Shown here: piece after piece, positions 35,725 to 43,472 of the stretch
Position numbering within the stretch: position 1 is the first letter of the stretch
Layout: every line of letters starts with the position of its first letter
Assembly: GCF_019799945.1 (NCBI RefSeq)
Contig: NZ_JABGCH010000008.1
Span: 1 to 64,000 of the forward strand
Reading direction: 5' to 3'
DNA length: 64,000 nucleotides
DNA from: Modestobacter marinus
GTDB taxonomy: Bacteria > Actinomycetota > Actinomycetes > Mycobacteriales > Geodermatophilaceae
Program-made: the position numbers and the translations under genes
The notes under the pieces: generated by a model
What the model was told of the DNA's origin: nothing
Seen by the model: the letters and a program-made list of their open reading frames with translations, nothing else
Databases searched by the model: none

Positions 35725-37500
35725 TCAGTGGGCGTGCGTGTGGGCGGAGGCGTGGCCGGTGTGGCCGTCGTGGGTGTGCGCGGCGACGGGCGCCGGCGCG
35801 GAGCGGCCGAGGATGTCGTCGGCCGTCATGTAGGCCATCGCCCAGATGGTCTCGGTCGGGTTGTAGCCGTGGTAGCTGGGGAACTGGCCGCCGCCGACGA
35901 CGTACAGGTTGTCGCACTCGTGGGACCGGCCGTGGACGTCGACGACCGAGGTGGCGGGGTCCTCACCCATGCGGTGGGTGCCGACCTCGTGCGTGGACAG
36001 GTGGTAGTCCGGCTTGGTGGTCTCCTCCCACCAGTAGGTGAGACCCATCTCCTGCGCGATCTTGCGCTTGATGGTGAGGAGGAACTCGACCATTTTCTGG
36101 TCCCACGGACCCCAGCCGTGCGTCATGCGCAGCGCCGGCTGACCCCACGGGTCCTTCCTGGTCGGGTCCAGGTCGACGTAGGTGTCGTTGGTCGGGATGT
36201 TCGCCGTCTGCGAGTACATCGACCACACGTGGCCGTAGTTGTCCCGCATCCAGTCGCGGAAGCCGGCGCCCCACCGCGGTGCGGCCGGCGGCATCGCGTG
36301 CGCGATCTCGATCGGCTGGTAGTCCCCCGGCCAGCTGATGATCGGCGCGCCCCACAGGACGGTCGGGTCGTACTCGTGGACCAGCTCGCCGCTGAAGTCC
36401 TCGATGGACGTGGAGGCAACCAGGGTGCCCATGTAGGGGTTGGAGGGCTCCTTGGTGAGGCCCATGAAGAACCCGAAGGCGTGGGTCATGAGGTGCTTGC
36501 CGACCTGGCCGTTGGCGTTGATGCCCGAGGCCAGGAGCAGCCGCGCGTTCTCCAGCGCGTAGCAGGCGAGCACCACGCGGTCGGCCTCGAGGTCGACCGA
36601 ACGGCCGTCGGCGTCGTAGTAGGAGACCCCGGTGACCCGCTTGCCGTCGTTCGAGCGGTTCACCTTGTAGACGCGGCAGTAGTCGCGCATCTCCAGGTTG
36701 CCGCTGGCCTCGCCGTAGGGCAGGGCCGCGACGTGGGTCGAGGTCTTGGCGTCGACGTGGCAGGGGTAGCCGTGGCAGAAGCCGCAGTAGGTGCAGCCCG
36801 AGCGACCCTTGAACGGCTCTGAGGCGATGGCGGCGGCGGTGCGGAACGGGTGGTACCCCAGCCGGGTGCAGGCGTCGGCGAACTCGATGTCCGCCGTCCC
36901 CTGGCGCAGTGGCGGCATCGGGTAGTCGCGCTGGCGCGGCGCCTCCCACGGGTTCTCGTTCAGCTCGGGGCGGCCGGCGACGTTGCTGCCGCGGCCGGAG
37001 ATGCCGAGCTCCCACTCCGTCTTGTCGTAGTACGGCTCGAGGTCGGCGTAGCTGATCGGCCAGTCGACCAGCGTGTGGCCCTCGGGGAGCGCCTCCTTGC
37101 CCAGGCGCTCCTCGATCTCCGTCTTCATCCGGAACTCGGTCTCGCGGAACCGCCAGCAGGCCCCGCCCCAGTGGATGGTGCCGCCGCCGGCGCCCAGGGA
37201 CGGCGGTAGGTGCAGCGGGTTGGCGGTGCCCAGCGGGCCGGCCGCCCAGGGGGCCAGCTCGCCGTCGCCGTCCTGGCTGGTCTCGCGCCAGGTGATCGGG
37301 TCGGTGTCCATGCTCGGGACGAGCGAGCCGCGGGCGTAGTAGCGGATCTCGTCCTGCTTGAGCCGGAAGTCCTCGGTGGTGTGCTTGGGGCCCTTGTCGA
37401 GGAGGACGACCTTCTGGCCGGCCTGGGCCAGCTCCGAGGCGATGACCGCACCCGAGGCACCGGCCCCGACGACGATGACGTCGATCTTGCTCGCGGGCAT
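35725..37500 (-). CDS. GMC family FAD-dependent oxidoreductase
   Basis: A 591-residue flavoprotein. The N-terminal Rossmann motif is VIVVGAGASGAVIASEL. SLGAGGGTIHWGGACWR is the FAD loop and CTYCGFCHGYPC is a Cys cluster typical of the gluconate/fructose dehydrogenase-like branch. GTHRMG and GYNPTETIWAMAY form the C-terminal GMC catalytic part. The last ~20 residues are His-rich (HTHDGHTGH). I chose the ATG at 37500 with GAGGAG eight bases upstream; a GTG at 37506 overlaps the upstream stop. It pairs with the subunit-3 gene just upstream. The likely role is oxidation of a sugar, glycoside or cyclitol. Confidence 0.93.
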   Translation of the reverse strand: MPASKIDVIVVGAGASGAVIASELAQAGQKVVLLDKGPKHTTEDFRLKQDEIRYYARGSLVPSMDTDPITWRETSQDGDGELAPWAAGPLGTANPLHLPPSLGAGGGTIHWGGACWRFRETEFRMKTEIEERLGKEALPEGHTLVDWPISYADLEPYYDKTEWELGISGRGSNVAGRPELNENPWEAPRQRDYPMPPLRQGTADIEFADACTRLGYHPFRTAAAIASEPFKGRSGCTYCGFCHGYPCHVDAKTSTHVAALPYGEASGNLEMRDYCRVYKVNRSNDGKRVTGVSYYDADGRSVDLEADRVVLACYALENARLLLASGINANGQVGKHLMTHAFGFFMGLTKEPSNPYMGTLVASTSIEDFSGELVHEYDPTVLWGAPIISWPGDYQPIEIAHAMPPAAPRWGAGFRDWMRDNYGHVWSMYSQTANIPTNDTYVDLDPTRKDPWGQPALRMTHGWGPWDQKMVEFLLTIKRKIAQEMGLTYWWEETTKPDYHLSTHEVGTHRMGEDPATSVVDVHGRSHECDNLYVVGGGQFPSYHGYNPTETIWAMAYMTADDILGRSAPAPVAAHTHDGHTGHASAHTHAH

Positions 37501-37502
37501 GG

Positions 37503-38162
37503 TCACTTCTCCTCGTTGCCGTAGTAGGTCGAGTTGTCGGGCAGGGACTTCTCCTGCAGCTGCCGGCGCAGGTCGGAGAGGGTGGCGATGGGGAGCGTGC
37601 GGCCGTCGAAGCCGGGACCCATCTGCTCGGCCGTGTAGCCCCAGTACGCGCCCGGGAAGCCGACGAGCTGCCAGCCCACGGCGTCGCGGTTGCCGCCGTA
37701 GACGGGGTCGCAGAAGAAGCCCTCGATCGCGTGCTCACGGACGACGGCGAACAGCCGCCGCAGGATGGGCAGGTCCCGGTCGAGCTCGCCGCGCTCTCCC
37801 ACCTCGTCGCCGTACATCTGCGGGGTCTCCGCCGGGCCCACGACCTCGGGGCCCAGGAAGCGCCGGATGACGTCGTCCTGCTGCTCGGCCGAGAGATCGA
37901 CGTACGGGGCGGAGAACTCGCTCTGGCAGAACCGCTCCAGGGCCCGCAGGCCGGTGCGGTACACGTGCTGGAGGTTCTGGCTGATGCCGCTGACGGAGCG
38001 GTCGATGTAGTAGACGACCCCGGCGGACGTCGCGCCCGCGCCGTCACCCCCGTCGGGGATGATCCGCTCGGAGATCGCCTCCACGGTGCGCGCCTCGGCA
38101 TCGTTGAAGAAGGTGAGTGCCACCGAGCTGTCCGGTGCCGTCGCGGCATCGTGCACGGTCAT
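37503..38162 (-). CDS. Gluconate 2-dehydrogenase subunit 3 family protein
   Basis: A 219-residue protein of the small (gamma) subunit family. Recognisable segments are RTVEAISERIIP, YIDRSVSGISQNLQHVYRTGLRAL and the C-terminal GYTAEQMGPGFDGR. This subunit chaperones and helps export the large flavin subunit in known dehydrogenases. No twin-Arg or Sec signal is visible here, so location is uncertain. The ATG at 38162 has AGAGGAA upstream. It is the first gene of the GMC-AKR operon and has LacI-type palindromes 143 and 261 bases upstream. Confidence 0.88.
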   Translation of the reverse strand: MTVHDAATAPDSSVALTFFNDAEARTVEAISERIIPDGGDGAGATSAGVVYYIDRSVSGISQNLQHVYRTGLRALERFCQSEFSAPYVDLSAEQQDDVIRRFLGPEVVGPAETPQMYGDEVGERGELDRDLPILRRLFAVVREHAIEGFFCDPVYGGNRDAVGWQLVGFPGAYWGYTAEQMGPGFDGRTLPIATLSDLRRQLQEKSLPDNSTYYGNEEK

Positions 38163-38304
38163 CCCTGATTCCTCTCTGTGCAGTCGAGCGACGTTGCGTG
38201 CGCTGCAGGCAGCCTCCGACCAGCGCGTTCGCGGTGCGGTGGTGCGCTGCACTGCGGTCCCGGGAGGGTCTGTGACCTGCCTCACGGGTGGGGCTACGTC
38301 ATAA

Positions 38305-38316
38305 GTTAGCGCTATC
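38305..38316. promoter_or_regulatory. LacI-type operator candidate upstream of the GMC operon
   Basis: GTTAGCGCTATC, identical over 12 bases to the site at 34746, centred on AGCGCT. It lies 143 bases before the subunit-3 start. Confidence 0.72.
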
Positions 38317-38422
38317 TCAGCGCTCGTCAAGCCCTCTCTCTGAGAAACCTGCGAAGACACAGGTCAGGGGCTTGAACTCGCTCCGACCGACCTGGTGCGT
38401 GGGTCTACCGGGGTGGGACTAT

Positions 38423-38434
38423 GTGAGCGCTCTC
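38423..38434. promoter_or_regulatory. Second, variant LacI-type operator candidate
   Basis: GTGAGCGCTCTC, part of the palindrome TGAGCGCTCTCA (one mismatch), with the same AGCGCT core. It is 107 bases from the site at 38305, a spacing that could allow looping. Confidence 0.5.
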
Positions 38435-38748
38435 AGCAACCGTGACCGGGCTGTTCGTCACCGCCGGGACGGCGCGGCGACCGGGACCGGCGCCTCCGGG
38501 AGGGCGTGCGCTGGTGTCGCTCTCGTCGTCGGTCACGTCGGTGGACACGGTGGCGGGCGACACCGGAGGGTGTCGTCGTCGAACCCGAGCACCACTTCAT
38601 GCACACCGGGAGTGGGCGCCCGGTCGCTTTGTCCGGCGCCTCCCACGGCATGGCGATGGCCCGGGACGGCCGCACGCGGGAGCCATTCCCGGGCCATTCC
38701 GGAGCGCCTGCCGGTGGACGTTCCACTACCCGCCGGCAGGCCCTCCGC
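38435..38748. other. Gap without a convincing gene
   Basis: About 310 bases between the operator region and the end of the Excalibur-domain gene. Only shadow frames are present; I see no RNA gene or strong hairpin. Confidence 0.5.
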
Positions 38749-39681
38749 TCAGCCGGCGTTCGCCTCGCAGGCCTTGCGATCGTTGTCCGCGTCGAGGCGG
38801 GCGACGTCGCCGTAGTAGGGGTAGTAGTAGTCGAAGTACGCCTGCGCGTCCCACCGTGTCGGGAAATCGGGACAGTCGAGGTCGTCGCCGGGATTGCTCG
38901 GGCGCCGGACGCCGAGAGAGTCGATCCCGTCGCCGTTCCAGTCGCCGACGAAGGCGGTGTCGCCCGGGTTGCCGTAGCCGAACACGGTGTCCGCGGGCCC
39001 GGAGGTGAGTGAGTTCCGCAGGTGGTAGGTCCCGCCGCGGCGGACGCCGAGAGCGTCCCCCTTCTGACCGGCGGACCAGTGACCGACGAGCACGGTGTCA
39101 CCGGGGTTGCCGTAGTAGAAGTCGGTCTCGGAGTACCCGGTGTTCAGGTCGTTCTTCACGAAGTAGCGGCCGCCGCGGCGGACGACGAGCGTGTCGTCGT
39201 CGTCGCCGTCCCAGTCGCCGACCAGCACGCTGTCGCCCGGGTCGCCGTAGGAGAAGACCGTGTCGGCGTAGCCGGTGCTGACCGTGTTCTTGACGTGGTA
39301 GGTGCCGCCGCGACGGACCGCCAGGGTGTCGGTGCCGTTCCCGTCCCAGTCACCGACCAGGACGGTGTCCCCGGGGTCGCCGTAGGCGAACGTCGAGTCG
39401 GCTCCACCGGTGGTGCTGCTGTTGCGGACGAGGAAGGTGTTGCCGCGGCGCAGCATCAGGGTGTCGGTGCCGTTGCCGTCCCAGTCGCCGACGTAGGCCC
39501 GGTCGCGGCCCTCGCCGTAGAAGAGGACGCGGTTGGCCGCCCCGTTGAAGCTGTCGTTGAGGAAGTACTGCTCGCCGACCCCGCCGATCTCGTCACCCTT
39601 GGCCTGCGCCGGGCTCGCGAGCAGGGTCAGGCCGACCCCGGCGATCGTGGTCGCGGTGATGGCGCGCTGCAGCTTGTTCAT
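38749..39681 (-). CDS. Secreted repeat protein with C-terminal Excalibur-like domain
   Basis: A 310-residue exported protein. The signal peptide is TATTIAGVGLTLLASPAQA (cleavage near AQA). Five to six repeats of about 45 residues follow, each with VGDWDGNGTDTLAVRRGG or similar, an FG-GAP/VCBS-like calcium-loop pattern. The C-terminus (DCPDFPTRWDAQAYFDYY, then LDADNDRKACEA) matches the Excalibur calcium-binding domain with its two Cys. It is probably cell-surface or extracellular. Repeats are close at DNA level. Confidence 0.85.
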   Translation of the reverse strand: MNKLQRAITATTIAGVGLTLLASPAQAKGDEIGGVGEQYFLNDSFNGAANRVLFYGEGRDRAYVGDWDGNGTDTLMLRRGNTFLVRNSSTTGGADSTFAYGDPGDTVLVGDWDGNGTDTLAVRRGGTYHVKNTVSTGYADTVFSYGDPGDSVLVGDWDGDDDDTLVVRRGGRYFVKNDLNTGYSETDFYYGNPGDTVLVGHWSAGQKGDALGVRRGGTYHLRNSLTSGPADTVFGYGNPGDTAFVGDWNGDGIDSLGVRRPSNPGDDLDCPDFPTRWDAQAYFDYYYPYYGDVARLDADNDRKACEANAG

Positions 39682-40020
39682 GTCGTCCCCCGTGGATCGC
39701 GCCGATCGGCTCCGCGGAGCATGTCAGGGGCATCGCCGCGCTGACCAGCACAGACGGGTCAGGGCGCCCCAGCGGCACCACGCGCCCCAGTGACCGGCCC
39801 GACCCCCGGGCGTCCGACCGGACGTGACCGACGGCGACGACGGGGGGGCGGCCCCGCCCGCTCCGGACTCCCGCGCACGAGTGACCCACCTTCACCCCAA
39901 GGGGGTGCAGCAGCGTTGCTAGTTTGTGGCGCACGGCACACATCCAGCTGCGTTCGGTGACCTCGCCAAGGTGAGCGTGGGGACGACGGCGTGCTCCGTT
40001 CCATGACTCGAAGGGGACTC
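39682..40020. other. Divergent promoter region without genes
   Basis: About 340 bases between two divergent secreted-protein genes. No gene, RNA or clear operator is seen; none of the AGCGCT palindromes occurs here. Confidence 0.5.
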
Positions 40021-40959
40021 ATGAAGACATCAGGAAGCCTGCGCCACACGTTGCGGGCCGTGCTGCTCGCTGCCCTGTCGACAGTCCTGTTCGTGGGGCT
40101 GGTCGGCACGGCGAGCGCCGCGCCGTCGACCGCAGCCCGCGGCAGCTCCGACTGTGTCGGTAACAGCCTCCCGGCGAGCAAGGTCTCCATCCAGCTGTGG
40201 ACCTTCGCCGAGTACGTCGGCTTCGGGACCGACGCGGCCACCCAGGCCCGCCATGAAGAGGTGCTGCGCCGACTCAGCGAGATGGGGTACCGCAACGTCG
40301 AGCCGTTCACCCTCAGCGGCTGGACCGCGGAGCAGTACGCCGACGTGCTGAAGGAGTACGGGCTCAAGGCCTCGGGGCGGCACGTGGACGTCGGGACGCC
40401 CACCAGCCCCGCCGACATCGCGCAGATCCTGCAGGACAACCGCGTGCTGGGCGTGAAGTACTTCTCCTCCGGCGCGACCCCGAAGCTGGAGACCGAAGCG
40501 GAGTGGACCGCCTACGCGCAGTACCTCAACGGCGTCGGTGAGCAGGCCCGCAAGGCAGGGCAGACGCTGATGGTGCACAACCACGACTGGGAGTTCACCA
40601 CCGTCTTCGGCGACCGCACCGCGTACGACGTGCTGATGCAGAACACGGACCCGCGGAACGTCGTCTACCAGCTCGACCTGTACTGGGCGACCTTCGCCGG
40701 TGCTGACCCGGTCGCGCTGATCGAGCAGTACGGCAATCGGATCCAGCTGTTCCACGTCAAGGACCTCAACCCCGAGCTGGGGGACCGCATCGAGATCGTC
40801 GGCCGCGGCAGCATCGACTTCCCGTCGATCTTCGCCGCGGCCGGCGGCAGCACCAAGTACTACGTCGTCGAGCACGACCCGCGCTTCGGCGACGCCACGT
40901 TCGACCCGTTCCAGGCCGCGCAGGAGGGCTTCGCCTACCTCACCTGCAAGGCCTTCTGA
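40021..40959 (+). CDS. Secreted sugar phosphate isomerase/epimerase-like TIM barrel
   Basis: A 312-residue protein. The signal peptide (LRAVLLAALSTVLFVGLVGTASA) precedes a xylose-isomerase-like TIM barrel: SIQLWTFAEYVG, MGYRNVEPFTLSG, LMVHNHDWEF (metal His/Glu region), VYQLDLYWATFAG, IQLFHVKDL and YYVVEHDPRF. Extracytoplasmic members are often found with GMC dehydrogenases and act on 3-keto-glycosides or C-glycosides; that assignment is inference here. The ATG at 40021 has AAGGGG upstream. A strong hairpin follows the gene. Confidence 0.87.
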   Translation: MKTSGSLRHTLRAVLLAALSTVLFVGLVGTASAAPSTAARGSSDCVGNSLPASKVSIQLWTFAEYVGFGTDAATQARHEEVLRRLSEMGYRNVEPFTLSGWTAEQYADVLKEYGLKASGRHVDVGTPTSPADIAQILQDNRVLGVKYFSSGATPKLETEAEWTAYAQYLNGVGEQARKAGQTLMVHNHDWEFTTVFGDRTAYDVLMQNTDPRNVVYQLDLYWATFAGADPVALIEQYGNRIQLFHVKDLNPELGDRIEIVGRGSIDFPSIFAAAGGSTKYYVVEHDPRFGDATFDPFQAAQEGFAYLTCKAF

Positions 40960-40984
40960 CGCACCGCACCTTTCGCGCTCCACG

Positions 40985-41015
40985 GGGGCGGCCCCGGGCT
41001 TCCCGGGGCCGCCCC
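40985..41015 (+). terminator. Hairpin terminator after isomerase-like gene
   Basis: A perfect 13-base GC stem (40985-40997 with 41003-41015) with loop GCTTC, 25 bases after the stop. No U-tract. Confidence 0.75.
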
Positions 41016-41112
41016 TCGGCGTTCCCGCCACCGCGGCGAAAGGGCTGGTGCTCCGTCGGTCGACGGGAGCACCATCCCCCGGGTCACGTCCGCCTCCGAG
41101 GGGAGCGGCCGC

Positions 41113-41394
41113 ATGGCCGTCTACGTGTACCGCTGCGCCGAGCACGGCCTGCTGGACGTGGCCGCACCGATCGGCACGGCGCCGGACACGTCCCCCTGTC
41201 CGCACTGCGACTCGGCCGCGCCCCGGGTGTTCACCCCGCCGGGCCTGTCGCTCGGGTCGGCGAGCCACCGGGCACTGCTGGATCGCACGGAGAGCACCGC
41301 AGACACCCCCGCCGTCGTCTCCCGGCCGCCGTCGCGCGGCCGCCCGCCGACGGCACCGCACAACCCCGCCCTCGCTCGACTCCCCCGTCCCTAG
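41113..41394 (+). CDS. fmdB: FmdB-family zinc ribbon protein
   Basis: A 93-residue protein. The N-terminal zinc ribbon is AVYVYRCAEHG...CPHC (Cys at about residues 8, 34 and 37, with a His), followed by a Pro/Arg-rich disordered tail. FmdB was first described as a regulator upstream of formamidase. Here it lies 14 bases before fmdA, which supports the name. The ATG has GAGGGGAGC upstream. Confidence 0.85.
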   Translation: MAVYVYRCAEHGLLDVAAPIGTAPDTSPCPHCDSAAPRVFTPPGLSLGSASHRALLDRTESTADTPAVVSRPPSRGRPPTAPHNPALARLPRP

Positions 41395-41408
41395 GCCTGG
41401 AGCCCCTG

Positions 41409-42661
41409 ATGCCCGAGCTCGTCTTCCCCCTGGACTCGTCGAAGCGGTTCACCGAGCAGGAGCTGGTCGGGCACAACCGCTGGCATCCGGACATCCCGCC
41501 GGCGGTGACGGTGCGGCCCGGCGACGTCTTCCGGGTGCACTGCCGGGAGTGGTTCGACGGCGCGATCCACAACGACGACTCGGCCGACGACGTCCGGGAC
41601 GCCCCGCTGTCGACGGTGCACGTGCTCAGCGGCCCGATCGCGGTGGAGGGCGCCGAGCCGGGCGACCTGCTGCTTGTCGACATCCTCGACGTCGGGCCCA
41701 TCCCGCAGGAGGACTCCGGCCCGCTGGCCGGCCAGGGGTGGGGGTACACCGGATCTTCCCGAAGCAGAACGGGGGCGGCTTCCTCACCGACCAGTTCCCG
41801 GACGCCTACAAGGCGATCTGGGACTTCCGCGGTCAGACGGCGACGTCGCGGCACGTGCCCGGGGTCTCCTACACCGGGATCATCCACCCGGGGCTGATGG
41901 GGACGGCGCCGTCGGCCGACCTGCTCGCGACGTGGAACCGGCGCGAGGGTGCCCTGATCGCCACCGACCCGGACCGGGTGCCGCCGCTGGCGCTGCCCCC
42001 GCTCCCGCAGGACGCCGTCCTCGGCTCGCTGACCGGCGCCGACTTCGACCGGGTCGCGGCCGAGGCGGCCCGGACGGCACCGCCGCGGGAGAACGGCGGG
42101 AACCAGGACATCAAGAACTTCAGCCGCGGGACCCGGGTGTTCTACCCGGTCTTCGTGCCGGGCGCGAACCTGTCGATGGGCGACCTGCACTTCTCCCAGG
42201 GCGACGGGGAGATCACCTTCTGCGGCGCGATCGAGATGGGCGGGTTCCTCGACCTGCACGTCGACCTGATCAAGGGCGGCATGGAGACCTACGGGGTGGC
42301 GGAGAACGCTGTCTTCATGCCGGGCAACGTCGAGCCGCGCTACGACCGGTGGCTGGCGTTCTCCGGCACGTCGGTGACGCTGGACGGCGAGCAGCGGTAC
42401 CTGGACTCCGACCTGTCCTACCAGCGGGCCTGCCTGCACGCGATCGACTACCTCAGCAGGTTCGGCTGGAGCCGTGAGCAGGTGTACCTGCTGCTGGGGT
42501 CGGCGCCGATCGAGGGACGGCTGTCCGGGGTGGTCGACATCCCGAACTCGTGCGCGACCGTCTACGTCCCGACCGGCATCTTCGACATCGACGTGGAGCC
42601 CTCGGCGGCCGGACCGGCGCAGATCGACCCGGGCATGGGGGCGCCGCACTCGTCGTTCTGA
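41409..42661 (+). pseudogene. fmdA: Formamidase/acetamidase FmdA, single-base frameshift
   Basis: An otherwise complete acetamidase/formamidase of about 417 residues. Frame 1 runs MPELVFPLDSSKRF to GWGYTG; frame 2 continues IFPKQNGGGFLTDQFP to the normal end GMGAPHSSF. The frames join if one base is added between 41752 and 41753 (ACCGGATC where ACCGGCATC is expected, giving GYTGIF). All family landmarks remain, including HNRWHPDIPP, SMGDLHFSQGDGEI and CGAIEMGG. It is either a very recent pseudogene or a sequence error. The intact enzyme would hydrolyse formamide to formate and ammonia. Confidence 0.85.
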
Positions 42662-42935
42662 GGGCGGCTGCTTCCGGCTGCATCACGCCGCCGCGCAACT
42701 ACCGACCGCTGCCCGGTCCAGGGACGGCGCGCTCGCGGTCACTTGAGGGCCGTCCGGCGCGACGAGCACCGGGATTACGCGTCCCCGTGCTCGTCTCGTG
42801 CTCGGCTCGGGCCGGGTGGTCCCGACGGACGTTCGCCGTTCCCGCGCAGTGACGCCCGACGAAGGCCCATACGACCGTCAAGATCTGCAGCAGGGCGATG
42901 AGCCACCTGCCCCTGACCGCCTCCTCGGAGAATGC

Positions 42936-43230
42936 GCGCCGTCGCTGAACAGCTTGTCGGGTCGGCTGGCGACCTGGGCCGCCGCGAGGACGCCTTGGCC
43001 GCCATCGAGAAGGCCACCGCCACCTACCGGGCGCTGACCACCGCCCACCCCGACACCTATACCCTCGACCTGGCCGGGCGCCCTACAGACCTACGCCATC
43101 GTCCTCACAGCGCTGGGCCGCGACCGCGACTCTCTCGCAGCCGACCACGAGTCGGTCACGCTGTGCCGCGGGCTCCACAGGGGCCACACGGAGGTACCTC
43201 GACGCCCCTCGCGACCGCCTCGGCCTCGTA
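42936..43230 (+). pseudogene. Relic of a TPR array (homologous to the trypsin-STAND-TPR tail)
   Basis: Three frames together spell a TPR tail: LNSLSGRLA, then GRREDALAAIEKATATYRAL with TTAHPDTYTLDLAG, then LQTYAIVLTALGRDRDSLAA and VTLCRGL. Each matches in order the end of the protein at 6486-9494 (SLQTFAYVLAELGRDRDALA, VTLYRGL). At least two frame changes and loss of the N-terminal domains make it a relic. Its right end runs into an IS481 transposase remnant. Confidence 0.75.
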
Positions 43231-43407
43231 GCGGGCGAGCCAGCTCCGCACGCATTTGCGCGAGATGCCCATCGCCGCGGCAATGTGCGCTTGCTTCCAG
43301 CCCGAAGTACGCCGGTCGATGATCAGCTTACGCCGTGGACCGTGAGTCGGGTATCACCGTGGGACACGAGAACCTCCGGGCGGATGGGGGCCTTTATACA
43401 AGCCACA
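43215..43407 (-). mobile_element. IS481-type transposase remnant with left end
   Basis: Minus strand: a GTG at 43367 opens SHGDTRLTVHG, then, after one frame change, RKLIID and GWKQAHIAAAMGISRKCVR with SWLARYEAEA. This is the N-terminal HTH of an IS481-family transposase. Upstream, TGTGGCTTGTATAAAGGCC (starting at 43407) looks like the terminal inverted repeat. The rest of the element is gone and the fragment abuts the TPR relic. Confidence 0.7.
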
Positions 43408-43472
43408 CTCCACTCGGAGGTTCTCCTGCGTTCAGGCCCGACCGCCGTCACCAACGTCCTGGCCGGGTACAG

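Noticed and set aside
43200-43410. Complete IS element
   Set aside because: Only about 55 N-terminal codons and one end remain; no catalytic core or right end is present.
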